DNA of 26,168 nucleotides from Kapaibacterium sp038202665 (GCA_038202665.1 JBBRES010000006.1:1-26168); one strand, 5' to 3'. Counted from the stretch's first letter, positions 8,173 to 16,488 are shown. Program-made: numbers and translations. Notes: generated by a model from the sequence alone, not told the origin.

Positions 8173-9253
8173 CATCGTCAAGGGTCCACCCGAGCTAAAA
8201 GGCTTGACTCGTGGAGCACTTGAACAACTCTTTCTCTCTTTTGGTGAAAAGAAGTACCGCGCGCATCAACTCTATGATGCGCTGTATATCAACCGACTTG
8301 AATCGATCGACGACATGGTCGTACTCCCTGCTGCCTTGCGTGCAACCATAGCCGCAACGTATCGCATGCAGAGTGTGGCCTTGCAACAGATTCAACATTC
8401 GGAAGACGGCACCAAGAAATTCCTTTTTGATCTGTACGACGGAAGGTCGATCGAAAGCGTTCTCATTCCTACCGAGAAGCTTGATGAAGATGGCAAGCCG
8501 CACCGACTCACCTTGTGCGTGTCTACGCAAGTAGGATGCAATCTCGGCTGCAAGTTCTGTGCGACCGCATCGCTGAACCTATCGCGCAATCTATCGGCCG
8601 GAGAAATCGTAGATCAATTCTTGCAGGCGCAAGCGCACTCCGAAGAGAAGATTACGAACCTCGTCTTCATGGGCATGGGCGAGCCGATGCAGAACTACGA
8701 CAACGTGATGGCGGCTGTCGAGATCTTCACAGATCAACGAACCGACATGGTGGTATCACGTCGCGTTACCATCTCCACAGCCGGTGTCATTCCTGGCATC
8801 ATGCGCATGGCTGACGAGGGCAAGCTCATCAAGCTTGCCGTCTCGTTGCACGCCACAACGCAGGGTGTGCGCGAGAAACTCATGCCCATTGCAAAGAAGT
8901 ACACGCTCTCGCAACTCGGCGATGCGCTCGAATACTACTATCGCAAAACGCATAAGGGCGTCACGTTCGAGTACATTCTTTTTGATGGCATTAACGATGG
9001 ACCTGAAGATGTGAAGCGTCTTGCAAAGTATGCGCGACGAGTTCCTACACGCATCAACATCATCCCTTTCCACGAGATCGACTTTACCAATCCGATTGGC
9101 TTTGCTGCAGAGCTTCGTCCAACCCCGCCGGAACGTTTCGATTGGTTCTTGGCGCAACTCCGCGCCGAGGGCGCAAACGTGATCGTGCGAAGCAGCAGTG
9201 GCTTGGATATCGACGCGGCATGTGGTCAGCTTGCGTTGAGCGGAGGGCATTAA
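8153..9253 (+). CDS. rlmN: 23S rRNA (adenine2503-C2)-methyltransferase RlmN
   Basis: A 366-residue radical SAM enzyme, the normal RlmN length, that methylates A2503 of 23S rRNA (and A37 of some tRNAs in characterised species) using two SAM molecules. The radical SAM cluster motif is CNLGCKFC, Cys129, Cys133 and Cys136. The second catalytic cysteine expected near the C-terminus is present at about residue 357 (DAACGQLA). Other family signatures include KFLFDLYDGRSIESVLIP, LVFMGMGEPMQNYDNV, RRVTISTAGVIPGI and LAVSLHATTQGVREKLMP. ATG 8153 lies inside the end of the oxidoreductase gene, so the two are likely translated from one message. No truncation or altered residue was seen. Confidence 0.97.
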   Translation: MAIPARDIVKGPPELKGLTRGALEQLFLSFGEKKYRAHQLYDALYINRLESIDDMVVLPAALRATIAATYRMQSVALQQIQHSEDGTKKFLFDLYDGRSIESVLIPTEKLDEDGKPHRLTLCVSTQVGCNLGCKFCATASLNLSRNLSAGEIVDQFLQAQAHSEEKITNLVFMGMGEPMQNYDNVMAAVEIFTDQRTDMVVSRRVTISTAGVIPGIMRMADEGKLIKLAVSLHATTQGVREKLMPIAKKYTLSQLGDALEYYYRKTHKGVTFEYILFDGINDGPEDVKRLAKYARRVPTRINIIPFHEIDFTNPIGFAAELRPTPPERFDWFLAQLRAEGANVIVRSSSGLDIDAACGQLALSGGH

Positions 9254-9336
9254 GAGAACGTTGTACGACGCTGTTGCGCGACGCTACGACGTAAAGTTTT
9301 TCAACGTGATTTTCGATTCTGCTAAACGCCCCAACC

Positions 9337-10296
9337 ATGAAGTTCTTCCTCGCCGCCTTCCTCTTCCTTCTCCCTATCCTCGGTGTTGCGCAAATCTACA
9401 AGCAGCCGCGGCCGGACAGTGCGACGAGTGCCTATGTGTTGGACTTTATAGACGAGGTGCAGCCGAACACAGACACGAAGTATGTGGTGAGGTTGTTGAA
9501 TGGCGACATCGTCACGGGTGCAATCGTCGAAACGGGGAACGATCAGGATGGATTTTTCATCAAGATCAGTACGCAATTCGGTCGGGCCCGCATCTATGCA
9601 AAGGAGATTGCGTGGATGGAGTATGCCGATGGAGAGTACCGCCACGGACATCGTGGCTACCTTATGCCAACGGCAATTCCCATAGGTAATGATCATTTCT
9701 TAGGAGACATAGAGATCGCCTTTCTCTATGCTGGAGTAGGAATCGGAAACGTGGTCTCGATTACCGCTGGACGGTCATTCATTCCAACGGTTCCATCCGC
9801 TGAACAAGTAAGTCACGTCAACGTCAAGGTCACCGTTGCCGAAAGCGAGAACGGACTGGTAGACGGCGGCAAGCAGTTCTATGCCGTGGGCGTCACCGGC
9901 ACGTGGCTGAATGCAAGCAATTTTTTGGGTAACGTCTATGGCGTGGCAACCTTCACGGGCAAACGCACGGCCGTAAGCACGATGCTTTTTGCAAAGGTGG
10001 CAGGGGCAAGTCCGATGAAGCTGCGCTTTGGAACGCTACTCGACTCTGCGAACGTGTATTACGACAACGGGACAATTGGTGTGGGCTTGTCGATGGACTC
10101 ACGATTTTCCGATGCGCACGACCTGCATTTTGTGGGTGAGCTTTGGAATAACGATATCACTAAACCCTCCAACACTGTCCTGTACTTGGGCCTTCGGCTA
10201 GCCAACGATCGGATCGCCATGGACTTCGGCATGAGCGTCTTCACAGCGCCAGCGGTGGTGCCAACTGTTGCGTTTGCTTGGACGCCGTTTAACTGA
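9337..10296 (+). CDS. Exported protein of unknown function, probable beta-barrel
   Basis: A 319-residue protein with a signal peptide (MKFFLAAFLFLLPILGVAQ). Residues about 45-100 form a small beta domain (YVVRLLNGDIVTGAIVE; GFFIKISTQFGRARIYAKEI) that reads like an SH3/Sm-type fold often seen in FCB proteins. The remainder is strand-rich with a regular alternating pattern (VSITAGRSFIPT, AVGVTGTWLNAS, GTIGVGLSMDSRF, TVLYLGLRLAN) suggesting a membrane barrel. It ends in FAWTPFN, slightly off the usual terminal aromatic. The gene starts 83 bases after rlmN and is followed by the tRNA gene. A weak T-run (10324-10329) follows its stop at a distance without a convincing hairpin. I do not recognise the family. 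Confidence 0.7.
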   Translation: MKFFLAAFLFLLPILGVAQIYKQPRPDSATSAYVLDFIDEVQPNTDTKYVVRLLNGDIVTGAIVETGNDQDGFFIKISTQFGRARIYAKEIAWMEYADGEYRHGHRGYLMPTAIPIGNDHFLGDIEIAFLYAGVGIGNVVSITAGRSFIPTVPSAEQVSHVNVKVTVAESENGLVDGGKQFYAVGVTGTWLNASNFLGNVYGVATFTGKRTAVSTMLFAKVAGASPMKLRFGTLLDSANVYYDNGTIGVGLSMDSRFSDAHDLHFVGELWNNDITKPSNTVLYLGLRLANDRIAMDFGMSVFTAPAVVPTVAFAWTPFN

Positions 10297-10356
10297 CCTG
10301 CGACACGAAGACGCGCGAAGGTGTTTTTTCTAGTTTCTGTGTTATGTCCAGATTCT

Positions 10357-10364
10357 TATCTTTG
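10357..10364 (+). promoter_or_regulatory. tRNA promoter -7 element (TAnnTTTG)
   Basis: TATCTTTG, an exact match to the Bacteroidota -7 consensus, lies 8 bases before the first base of the tRNA. This is the expected distance for a start close to the mature 5' end. It independently supports a Bacteroidota-type primary sigma factor in this organism. A -33 TTTG is not obvious; T-rich sequence occurs at 10322-10336. Confidence 0.75.
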
Positions 10365-10372
10365 TAGCCCTT

Positions 10373-10445
10373 GGTCAGGTAGCTCAGTTGGTAGAGCATT
10401 GGACTGAAAATCCATGTGTCGGGGGTTCAACTCCCTCCCTGACCA
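10373..10445 (+). tRNA. tRNA-Phe (anticodon GAA)
   Basis: Cloverleaf assigned by hand. Acceptor GGTCAGG/CCTGACC is perfect. The D-stem is GCTC/GAGC with loop AGTTGGTA. The anticodon arm is TTGGA-CTGAAAA-TCCAT, with GAA at 34-36. The variable region is GTGTC and the T-arm GGGGG-TTCAACT-CCCTC (one G-U pair). The discriminator is A10445. Positions 27 and 43 give a T-T mismatch closing the anticodon stem. CCA is not encoded (the next bases are CAC), so it must be added enzymatically. It is a single gene with its own promoter and terminator. Confidence 0.96.
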
Positions 10446-10459
10446 CACCGTAAAATCGT

Positions 10460-10500
10460 AAGCCCTTTGTAATCCATGTGTTACAAAGGGCTTCTTTTTG
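10460..10500 (+). terminator. Strong intrinsic terminator after tRNA-Phe
   Basis: A perfect 13-bp stem, AAGCCCTTTGTAA (10460-10472) with TTACAAAGGGCTT (10481-10493), has an 8-base loop and is followed by CTTTTTG. It starts 15 bases after the tRNA. Confidence 0.93.
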
Positions 10501-10798
10501 TTCGGCCGCGTCAAGCTCGCAGCCGGCTCACGCCTTCAGTGTGCATACTACGTGCCTTCCACTACCGGGCACGCGCTTCCCTGATGAGGCACAACTTCTG
10601 GAAATCAGGACGTTGGGTATGTACAGATATGCAGCGCCGGTTACACACGGTTGGTCTCTGTCACAGAGTGTTGGTTGCTAACGAGTGTACTGCACAACAC
10701 GATTGCATTCCTTTGCGAATGCGCACGTGAGCAAACGCAAAGAAGTACAAGGATGATTGGAGCTATAGTTCTCTCAAGTAACCACAATAAACACAAAA
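10501..10798. other. Gene-free region between tRNA terminator and Fic gene
   Basis: About 300 bases with only short open frames of implausible composition (Cys, Arg and His rich). The only structure seen is a small palindrome CTCTGT-C-ACAGAG (10656-10668). It holds the downstream flank of the minus-strand Fic gene. The 3' side of a tRNA is a common integration site, but no integrase or repeat of the tRNA end was found here. Confidence 0.4.
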
Positions 10799-11959
10799 CT
10801 ACATGTCGCGAGATGGGGGAAGGAAGCCGGCGGTATCGAGCGCGGCGATCACATGGCGGAGCAGGGGGCCAGTAATCATCAATGCATACTTTCGTGATGA
10901 CGCATTCGGAAAAGGAACGATCAAGCGCTTCTTCTTGTATAGTGCAATCGTTTGCGAAAGTGACGACGCAGACATACTTGGATAGTGACGCTTAAAGAAG
11001 GTGGAGTTCACAATCTGGTCTTCGAGAGATGCGTGCAGAACATGCAATTCTTTTGCGTTGATGAGACCTTTTGTGTGCGCTTGCTGAAGTGCAGGAACGA
11101 GTACAATTTCTCGCAGTGAATCAATGTTCAGAAGCTCGTAGACGCGTATGAGCTCTCGATGCAGACCACCTATCACGAACTCGCACCAATGCATCAATGC
11201 CTCATCTGTTCCCGCGTCGGCAACGGATAAGTGTTGCATGTAGGCATTTCTATCATGACAAAAGACGGCAGTGGGATTGATGATACGACCATCGCTGACG
11301 CGGAATCGTGCACGTACAAGCATCGCATACGTGATGAGTCGCACAACTCTGCCATTGCCGTTGATAAACGGGTGCACAAATGTGAATCGGTGGTGCGCCA
11401 TCGCAATGCGCAACAGATCTTCTCTCGCGTTCTGAGTTGTGTTTATGAACTCAACAAGTTCATGCATCAATGCATCAATCTTGGTTGGCGACGGAGGGAT
11501 GTGGGAAGATGACGTAATGTGCACTTGCTCTGAACGATACGTGCCTGGTCGTTCATCGCCTTCTCCACCCTCAGTCCTTGCCCGCAAATTCTTCACGACA
11601 AGTCTATGCAGTTCGCAGATGAATTCGGCGTCGATACGCCGCAATGGATCCTTTGCAAACTCATCTTCGATGTACTTCAACGCGTCTTCAATATTGGCTA
11701 TTTCACGCAATGGTTCCGTGGCATCTGGAGCCCCATCGATGTGTTGCTCAACCAGCTCGTCGATGGTCGTCCGGTTCCCTTCAATACGAGCAGAGCCAAG
11801 ACTCTCAAGCACATGAAAAACTGTCTTGATTTGAAAAAACAAGGCAGGCAATGTGCTGCCGTGAATCTCCCACGAACGCAGCCGCTCAAGCTCAAACATC
11901 CACTCTACAATGTTGGAGTTATAAGCAGGATAGACAATATGGAGTGGACGTGAACTCAT
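10799..11959 (-). CDS. Fic-domain protein (probable AMP-transferase) with N-terminal inhibitory motif
   Basis: A 386-residue protein from ATG 11959; an in-frame TTG lies two codons upstream. Fic enzymes transfer AMP or another phosphate-containing group to hydroxyl side chains of target proteins. The Fic motif is HPFINGNGRVVR at residues 196-207: catalytic His196 and the anion-binding GNGRxxR are intact, but the usual Asp/Glu at the fifth position is Asn200. An inhibitory helix motif of the [S/T]xxxE[G/N] type is present near the N-terminus (SARIEGN, Ser56, Glu60, Gly61), the class II arrangement in which Glu blocks ATP orientation. RPGTYRSEQVHI is the flap region. Residues about 300-375 look like a winged-helix domain, as in many stand-alone chromosomal Fic proteins. 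No antitoxin-like partner gene adjoins it. Confidence 0.93.
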   Translation of the reverse strand: MSSRPLHIVYPAYNSNIVEWMFELERLRSWEIHGSTLPALFFQIKTVFHVLESLGSARIEGNRTTIDELVEQHIDGAPDATEPLREIANIEDALKYIEDEFAKDPLRRIDAEFICELHRLVVKNLRARTEGGEGDERPGTYRSEQVHITSSSHIPPSPTKIDALMHELVEFINTTQNAREDLLRIAMAHHRFTFVHPFINGNGRVVRLITYAMLVRARFRVSDGRIINPTAVFCHDRNAYMQHLSVADAGTDEALMHWCEFVIGGLHRELIRVYELLNIDSLREIVLVPALQQAHTKGLINAKELHVLHASLEDQIVNSTFFKRHYPSMSASSLSQTIALYKKKRLIVPFPNASSRKYALMITGPLLRHVIAALDTAGFLPPSRDM

Positions 11960-12097
11960 ACCCAATAAACTACGCGTAACTCATGGTTAAGCTCTATCTA
12001 ATTTAGCAGAGATTATATATCTATCTTATTATATAGCCACTTACAAGAACATGTCACGTTTACTACTTTAGTATATCAAGAATCTTACTTTAGAAAG
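11960..12097. other. Very A+T-rich intergenic segment upstream of the Fic gene
   Basis: The stretch 11996-12095 is far richer in A+T than its surroundings, with runs such as attatatatctatcttattatatag. It separates the Fic gene from the upstream minus-strand dioxygenase gene and probably contains the Fic promoter. No exact TAnnTTTG box was seen on the minus strand. Confidence 0.5.
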
Positions 12098-12994
12098 TCA
12101 CGCCTTATCAATCATCACCGACGTCATAGTGAAGGCGCCCGCAATCGCTTTGTCATTGTAGAGGGTGACTGCCTCATTCTTCTCTTGAAGGGCGAGAGTG
12201 TAGAGTAATGGTAGGTAGTGTTCGGGAGTTGGGATGGCGAGGTCGAAGGCCTTGCCTTGTGACTGGTATTGAATGAGTGATGCATGATCTCCCGTGAGGA
12301 TCATGTGCTTCATGCGTTCGCGTGCTTCGAGTGCCCAATCAAATCCAAACTCGACATTGAGCTTGTCCCATTCCGCTAGGCGAAGATTGTGGACCATGTT
12401 ACCACTACCAACAATGAGTACGCCTTTGCTGCGCAAGGAGGAAAGTTCTTTGGCAAGGTCGTAGTGGTATTGTGGACCTTGACCTTGGTCGAGACTAAGC
12501 TGCACGACCGGAATGTTTGCCTTTGGATAGAGATGCTTGATCACGCTCCACGCGCCATGATCGAGGCCCCAACTATCATCCATACCTACGACGGTCTTCT
12601 TCACAACATCAGCGGTCTCGTGTGCAAGGGACGGACTACCGGGCGCGGGATACTGCACATCAAACAAAGCTTTCGGAAATCCACCGAAGTCATGAATTGT
12701 CCGCGGATGCTCCATTGCCGTGACATACGTCCCGCGCGTCTCCCAATGTGCCGATACGCAGAGAATTGCACGCGGAGTTTGAATGCGCGTACCAATCTCT
12801 CTAAAGCCGCTCACAAACTCATTCTCGTCGATGGCATTCATCGGAGTGCCATGCCCCAAAAAGAGTACGGGCATCTTCTCTGTGCTACCAAAGGCATCGG
12901 CAATCGTAGATAGGTCTCTCAACTTCATCACGGATGTGGCCATAGGAATAGCGGCAAATGATTGGAGAAAATGTCGTCGGCTCTTTGTAGTCAT
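12098..12994 (-). CDS. LigB/YgiD-type extradiol dioxygenase homologue with Tat signal
   Basis: A 298-residue protein from ATG 12994; a GTG lies two codons upstream. It belongs to the class III extradiol (LigB, DODA) superfamily, like E. coli YgiD, which opens catechol rings such as that of L-DOPA. Visible metal-site residues in family positions are His48 (FLGHGTP), His83 (VSAHWETRG), His202 (GSGNMVHNLR) and His259 (PTPEHYLPLL). The catalytic-region His146 is in GLDHGAWS. Unusually, the N-terminus is a twin-arginine signal (SRRHFLQSFAAIPMATS), predicting export of the folded metalloenzyme, whereas YgiD is cytoplasmic. The body is full length. It is divergent from the secreted peptidase gene. 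The natural substrate is unknown. Confidence 0.9.
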   Translation of the reverse strand: MTTKSRRHFLQSFAAIPMATSVMKLRDLSTIADAFGSTEKMPVLFLGHGTPMNAIDENEFVSGFREIGTRIQTPRAILCVSAHWETRGTYVTAMEHPRTIHDFGGFPKALFDVQYPAPGSPSLAHETADVVKKTVVGMDDSWGLDHGAWSVIKHLYPKANIPVVQLSLDQGQGPQYHYDLAKELSSLRSKGVLIVGSGNMVHNLRLAEWDKLNVEFGFDWALEARERMKHMILTGDHASLIQYQSQGKAFDLAIPTPEHYLPLLYTLALQEKNEAVTLYNDKAIAGAFTMTSVMIDKA

Positions 12995-13102
12995 GAGCAC
13001 AAGTTACACGTTTCACGTAGGTGATTCGATTGCGACTTGCAGTCTAGTTATTGATACGATTCGTTCGGTCTCGCGGGTGACGAGTGACAATTGCCAATTT
13101 CG

Positions 13103-13110
13103 TATGTTTC
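13103..13110 (+). promoter_or_regulatory. Possible -7 element for the secreted peptidase gene
   Basis: TATGTTTC matches TAnnTTTG with one mismatch (the last base) and lies 23 bases before ATG 13134. A purine-rich ribosome site AGAGGTG (13124-13130) lies between. The call is tentative. Confidence 0.3.
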
Positions 13111-13133
13111 GGCCTCATACTAAAGAGGTGTCT

Positions 13134-16100
13134 ATGTTTCGCGCATACCTTACACGCGGAATTGCCATTACGCTCTTGTTCTTGGCGCACAATCTTTCTG
13201 CGGCCACGTTCGACCAGCTCACCCTACCTAAGACTGTCGGCACGCTTACATGCGTGAACACCGAGGGTTCGTCAGTCTTCGTTGGTACCACTGCAGGCGT
13301 TGCTGTGTATGACACGAAAACGCAGCAATGGACGGTTGGAAGTAAACCCATCAGCGACAAACACATCACATCAATCGCGGCAAGTGCAACAAGTTGCCTG
13401 GCCGTTGCAGATGATGGATCGTTATGGTTCTCGTACGATAGAGGTTCGGGCTGGTATCAAGTACAGGCCTCCAGTTTCTTCACAGTTGCCACTACCGTGG
13501 TGTGTGAGAAGGACGCCTACGTCGTAGGAGCCGCCAATGGTGTCTTCGCCGTGAATGCAGCGCAACAACAAATCGTACAAGTATGTGCGAAAGAACTCAC
13601 AGGTAGCGTGGTAAATATTGCAAAGTTGGACGACGCGCTTGTGGTTGTGCAGAACGGACAAAAGGGTAGAAGGGTGGTATGGTACAACGGGAAGAACTGT
13701 CTGGATGTAACAGAAAGCGGGGCGGTCTCGATTGATCCAATTCAAGGAGGATTCTTTAACGGCTTGCCATTACTTCTTGATGCAACGCGACTCCTCAAAT
13801 GGAACGACAACACAAAGGCGTGGGACATTTTTCTAGATATCGAAACAGGAAAACCCGTCAGGTTTCTGAATGTTCATCCTACAGATCCTATTGCCGTCAT
13901 CGGACATGACACTTATATCGACCTCGTGGATCTGAACACAGGCGATGTCATAAACCCTTCCATCCTTGCCGACCTTGCCAGACCTACTGGTACTATAGGT
14001 TCAGGTGGATTCATTGGCGGTCGGTGGACAGGTGGGACCGAGTTAGGTCCGCTTGTTACTGCTGGAATCGTAGCAACGATTATCGAAGAGAACCGACGTC
14101 GTGACGCGGAGTTTTACATCGAACTCACAGACGACGTACCCACTCTCCTAGCCAACGTTCCATACCGTATGTATGCAGTGGATTGCAATGATCGCCGGTT
14201 GATCTCGAGCGGAACGGTGGGGGCAGATGGTAGAGTGCGAACGAGCATAGGTCAGCTTGGCGTAGACTCCACCACGGTTGTAGAATTCGAAGTAGTTGTG
14301 AAAACGGAAACCACAGACAAGGTGGATAGGCTCCCGGGATTCGATACACTCTATGTGCAGACAATTCGCAATCGCAGGCTGAACAGCGATGGATCGTTCA
14401 CGCTTCCTCAACTCAAAGACATACGCAATCAACGTGTAACACTTGGTCACACGATGATTGGCTTCCGGTTTATGGTGGCGATAGAGTGGGATGCGGATGC
14501 AGAGTTCGTGGATTCGCTCTCAGCGTGGTTGACGAAATCAAGCAACTTCTTGCTCGACGTCACCGACGGACAGGCATATATCGAGCGTATCGGACTCACA
14601 GACTCGAAGCAACTGTGGGGCGCAAAGGACATTGCATTCGAAACAAGTAATACCGTTTGGCCACATGTGAATCAACTTGGTGGCCTCTACTATGGTAGAG
14701 CGTTTCAATGGCTAGGGCATGCGGCCTACATGCCGCGTGCGCACTATGGACGCCCTGAATCGAATCGCGACATTTCCGCACAGAACAATTGGCTTTCTCA
14801 AGTTGGAACAAATGTCGTCACCACGCTCGTGCACGAGTTAGGGCATCACGTATTTGGTTTCCTCGATGAGTATGCATCGTGGCTTATCTGGAACAATGTG
14901 CCTCTCAAGGCCGCTGTTGAAGCTGGACGTTGTTTTGGCCTGATGCACTACAACTACTTGAATGGTGGCCAACCGCAAACGATGCGCATGGCATCGGAGC
15001 TCTCTGCCGAAAAAACGGTATGGACCACTGGTGGTGGCGACTTCTATTCTGCAACGCTGCAATACACCACACATCGGATGCCCTGTTGGGAATTATATCG
15101 TGACTCGTACACGCGCACCGAGACCATTGCTGGAACGCGCGTGCGTGCTCGTGTTCTACGTCCGGCCGACCGTACGCTTGCTGTTGGTGATAGTATTGTG
15201 TTGGGTCCGTGCGACATCTTCTCCAACCAAACCACCTGTCTGTTTCAGCCTCCAACACAGATCAACAACCGCACACTCGCAACCAATGCACGTAGCGGAA
15301 TTGTGAGCGTGTCGAATGGTGGCGTGAATGTACCCGACATTGACGTGGACCTACTTAACGATGTAACAACGCGCACGAAGCTTTCCTATCAAGGCAAGAC
15401 ATCGAACATGGGCACACTGCGAGTTCTTGGAATGCTTGCAGGCAACATTGTGAAGGTGTTTGGCCGCAGCGGTTTCGACCGCATCACGTCTGCTATCGCA
15501 AGCGTGAACAACGGAGAAGTGATCGTCCCAGCTGTAGAGATTGGTAAGCACGGAGAGAATCCACAAAAGGAAGATCAGCTTGCAATCACAGTCGAGAAGG
15601 CAGACGTTACGGCACGGAGACTCTTCTTCGTTACGAATGCTACTGCATCGTCATCGACGATCTTTATCAGCGATGCGACGCACGCAATCAGCGCTCGAAC
15701 CATCAAGCAAGATGGCGAAGCTGCGCAGATGCTTATCTCGGTTCCATCAACAATGGGAGAGCAGCAATTGCCAATCTATTGTCTCACGATGAATGCAGAA
15801 TCAGCAGATAACATCTTGGCTCACGACGGACAGGCACAGTTCTTCAAAGAGAGCAACGCAAAACTGCAAGGCACAGCACTCTGTATTGCCAAAGGCTTTG
15901 TCCCGCCGCCGTTCGATGGTATCGACGAGCAGGAAGAACTCTTGAGCGACCTCGTGTCGATTGGAAGCGATTCAACACTCGATGCAATCAAATCCATGCA
16001 GATGCGCACGTGGCATGCCGCAGACAAGGGTCGGTTCGCCGTCGTCCACAAATGGGATCGCACATCGAACTCCTGGAAGTCCCTTCCCTCCTTTGCGAGT

Positions 16101-16433
16101 TCGGATGGCGAGACCGTCTCGTCAACATTCGATGGAAGCGGAACCTATGCCGTGTTCTCCCGTCCAACGGCAGTTACGTCTGTTCACGAGTCGAATACCA
16201 CGACGCCGCAACTGGCGCCAAATCCAACAACGTCGTCCGTAACGATCACGTTGTCCGAGCCTACGACAACCGTTGAACTGCTAGATCTTGCTGGGAACAC
16301 GCTCATGTCTGCTCAACAGACCGGAGATCTTACATGGACAGCAGATTGCAGTAAGCTCGTGAACGGACTCTATTTTGTTCGATTCATGCGCAACGGTTGG
16401 TCTGCGTGGACTCCACTGGTGGTACAGAAGTAA
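13134..16433 (+). CDS. Secreted CLCA-like zinc metallopeptidase with beta-propeller region and T9SS sorting domain
   Basis: A 1099-residue protein. The frame is open for 117 codons further upstream across the divergent dioxygenase gene, but ATG 13134 has an AGAGGTG ribosome site and begins the signal peptide (FRAYLTRGIAITLLFLAHNLSA). Residues about 30-300 look like a beta-propeller of the ligand-sensing type (FVGTTAGVAVYDTKTQQW; LWFSYDRGSGWYQV). A Gly-rich linker follows (TIGSGGFIGGRWTGGTELG), then Ig-like sequence. The peptidase motif HELGHHVFGFLDEY is at 567-580: zinc His567 and His571, catalytic Glu568, then Gly575, Asp578, Glu579 and Tyr580. It matches the HExxHxxxGxxDEY pattern of CLCA peptidases. 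The C-terminus is a T9SS sorting domain (LAPNPTTSSVTITLSE; KLVNGLYFVRFMRNG). Secretion to the cell surface or medium is predicted; the substrate is unknown. Confidence 0.85.
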   Translation: MFRAYLTRGIAITLLFLAHNLSAATFDQLTLPKTVGTLTCVNTEGSSVFVGTTAGVAVYDTKTQQWTVGSKPISDKHITSIAASATSCLAVADDGSLWFSYDRGSGWYQVQASSFFTVATTVVCEKDAYVVGAANGVFAVNAAQQQIVQVCAKELTGSVVNIAKLDDALVVVQNGQKGRRVVWYNGKNCLDVTESGAVSIDPIQGGFFNGLPLLLDATRLLKWNDNTKAWDIFLDIETGKPVRFLNVHPTDPIAVIGHDTYIDLVDLNTGDVINPSILADLARPTGTIGSGGFIGGRWTGGTELGPLVTAGIVATIIEENRRRDAEFYIELTDDVPTLLANVPYRMYAVDCNDRRLISSGTVGADGRVRTSIGQLGVDSTTVVEFEVVVKTETTDKVDRLPGFDTLYVQTIRNRRLNSDGSFTLPQLKDIRNQRVTLGHTMIGFRFMVAIEWDADAEFVDSLSAWLTKSSNFLLDVTDGQAYIERIGLTDSKQLWGAKDIAFETSNTVWPHVNQLGGLYYGRAFQWLGHAAYMPRAHYGRPESNRDISAQNNWLSQVGTNVVTTLVHELGHHVFGFLDEYASWLIWNNVPLKAAVEAGRCFGLMHYNYLNGGQPQTMRMASELSAEKTVWTTGGGDFYSATLQYTTHRMPCWELYRDSYTRTETIAGTRVRARVLRPADRTLAVGDSIVLGPCDIFSNQTTCLFQPPTQINNRTLATNARSGIVSVSNGGVNVPDIDVDLLNDVTTRTKLSYQGKTSNMGTLRVLGMLAGNIVKVFGRSGFDRITSAIASVNNGEVIVPAVEIGKHGENPQKEDQLAITVEKADVTARRLFFVTNATASSSTIFISDATHAISARTIKQDGEAAQMLISVPSTMGEQQLPIYCLTMNAESADNILAHDGQAQFFKESNAKLQGTALCIAKGFVPPPFDGIDEQEELLSDLVSIGSDSTLDAIKSMQMRTWHAADKGRFAVVHKWDRTSNSWKSLPSFASSDGETVSSTFDGSGTYAVFSRPTAVTSVHESNTTTPQLAPNPTTSSVTITLSEPTTTVELLDLAGNTLMSAQQTGDLTWTADCSKLVNGLYFVRFMRNGWSAWTPLVVQK

Positions 16434-16445
16434 TCCAGCATTACG

Positions 16446-16464
16446 GCGTCATTGCATGTGACGC
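16446..16464. terminator. Small hairpin between peptidase and catalase genes
   Basis: GCGTCA (16446-16451) pairs with TGACGC (16459-16464) around a 7-base loop. It lies 12 bases after the peptidase stop. There is no T-run on the plus strand, so it may be a weak or factor-assisted terminator, or an operator for the catalase gene. Confidence 0.35.
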
Positions 16465-16488
16465 TACTCACCACCGGAGCATCGAATC

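Noticed and set aside
10476..10730. 84-codon ORF after the tRNA
   Set aside because: It begins inside the terminator hairpin, and its Cys/Arg/His-rich sequence has no signature.
10373..10798. Integrated element using the tRNA-Phe gene as attachment site
   Set aside because: No second copy of the tRNA 3' end and no integrase in the window; the terminator follows the tRNA normally.
10799..12097. Fic/antitoxin operon
   Set aside because: No small antitoxin-like gene overlaps or adjoins the Fic gene; the inhibitory motif is within the same protein.
12783..13133. N-terminal extension of the secreted peptidase frame by 117 codons
   Set aside because: It runs antisense through the dioxygenase gene, and a ribosome site plus signal peptide mark the start at 13134.
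16446..16464. Catalase operator (OxyR, PerR or Fur type)
   Set aside because: The symmetry is short and does not match any of those site patterns closely enough to name it.
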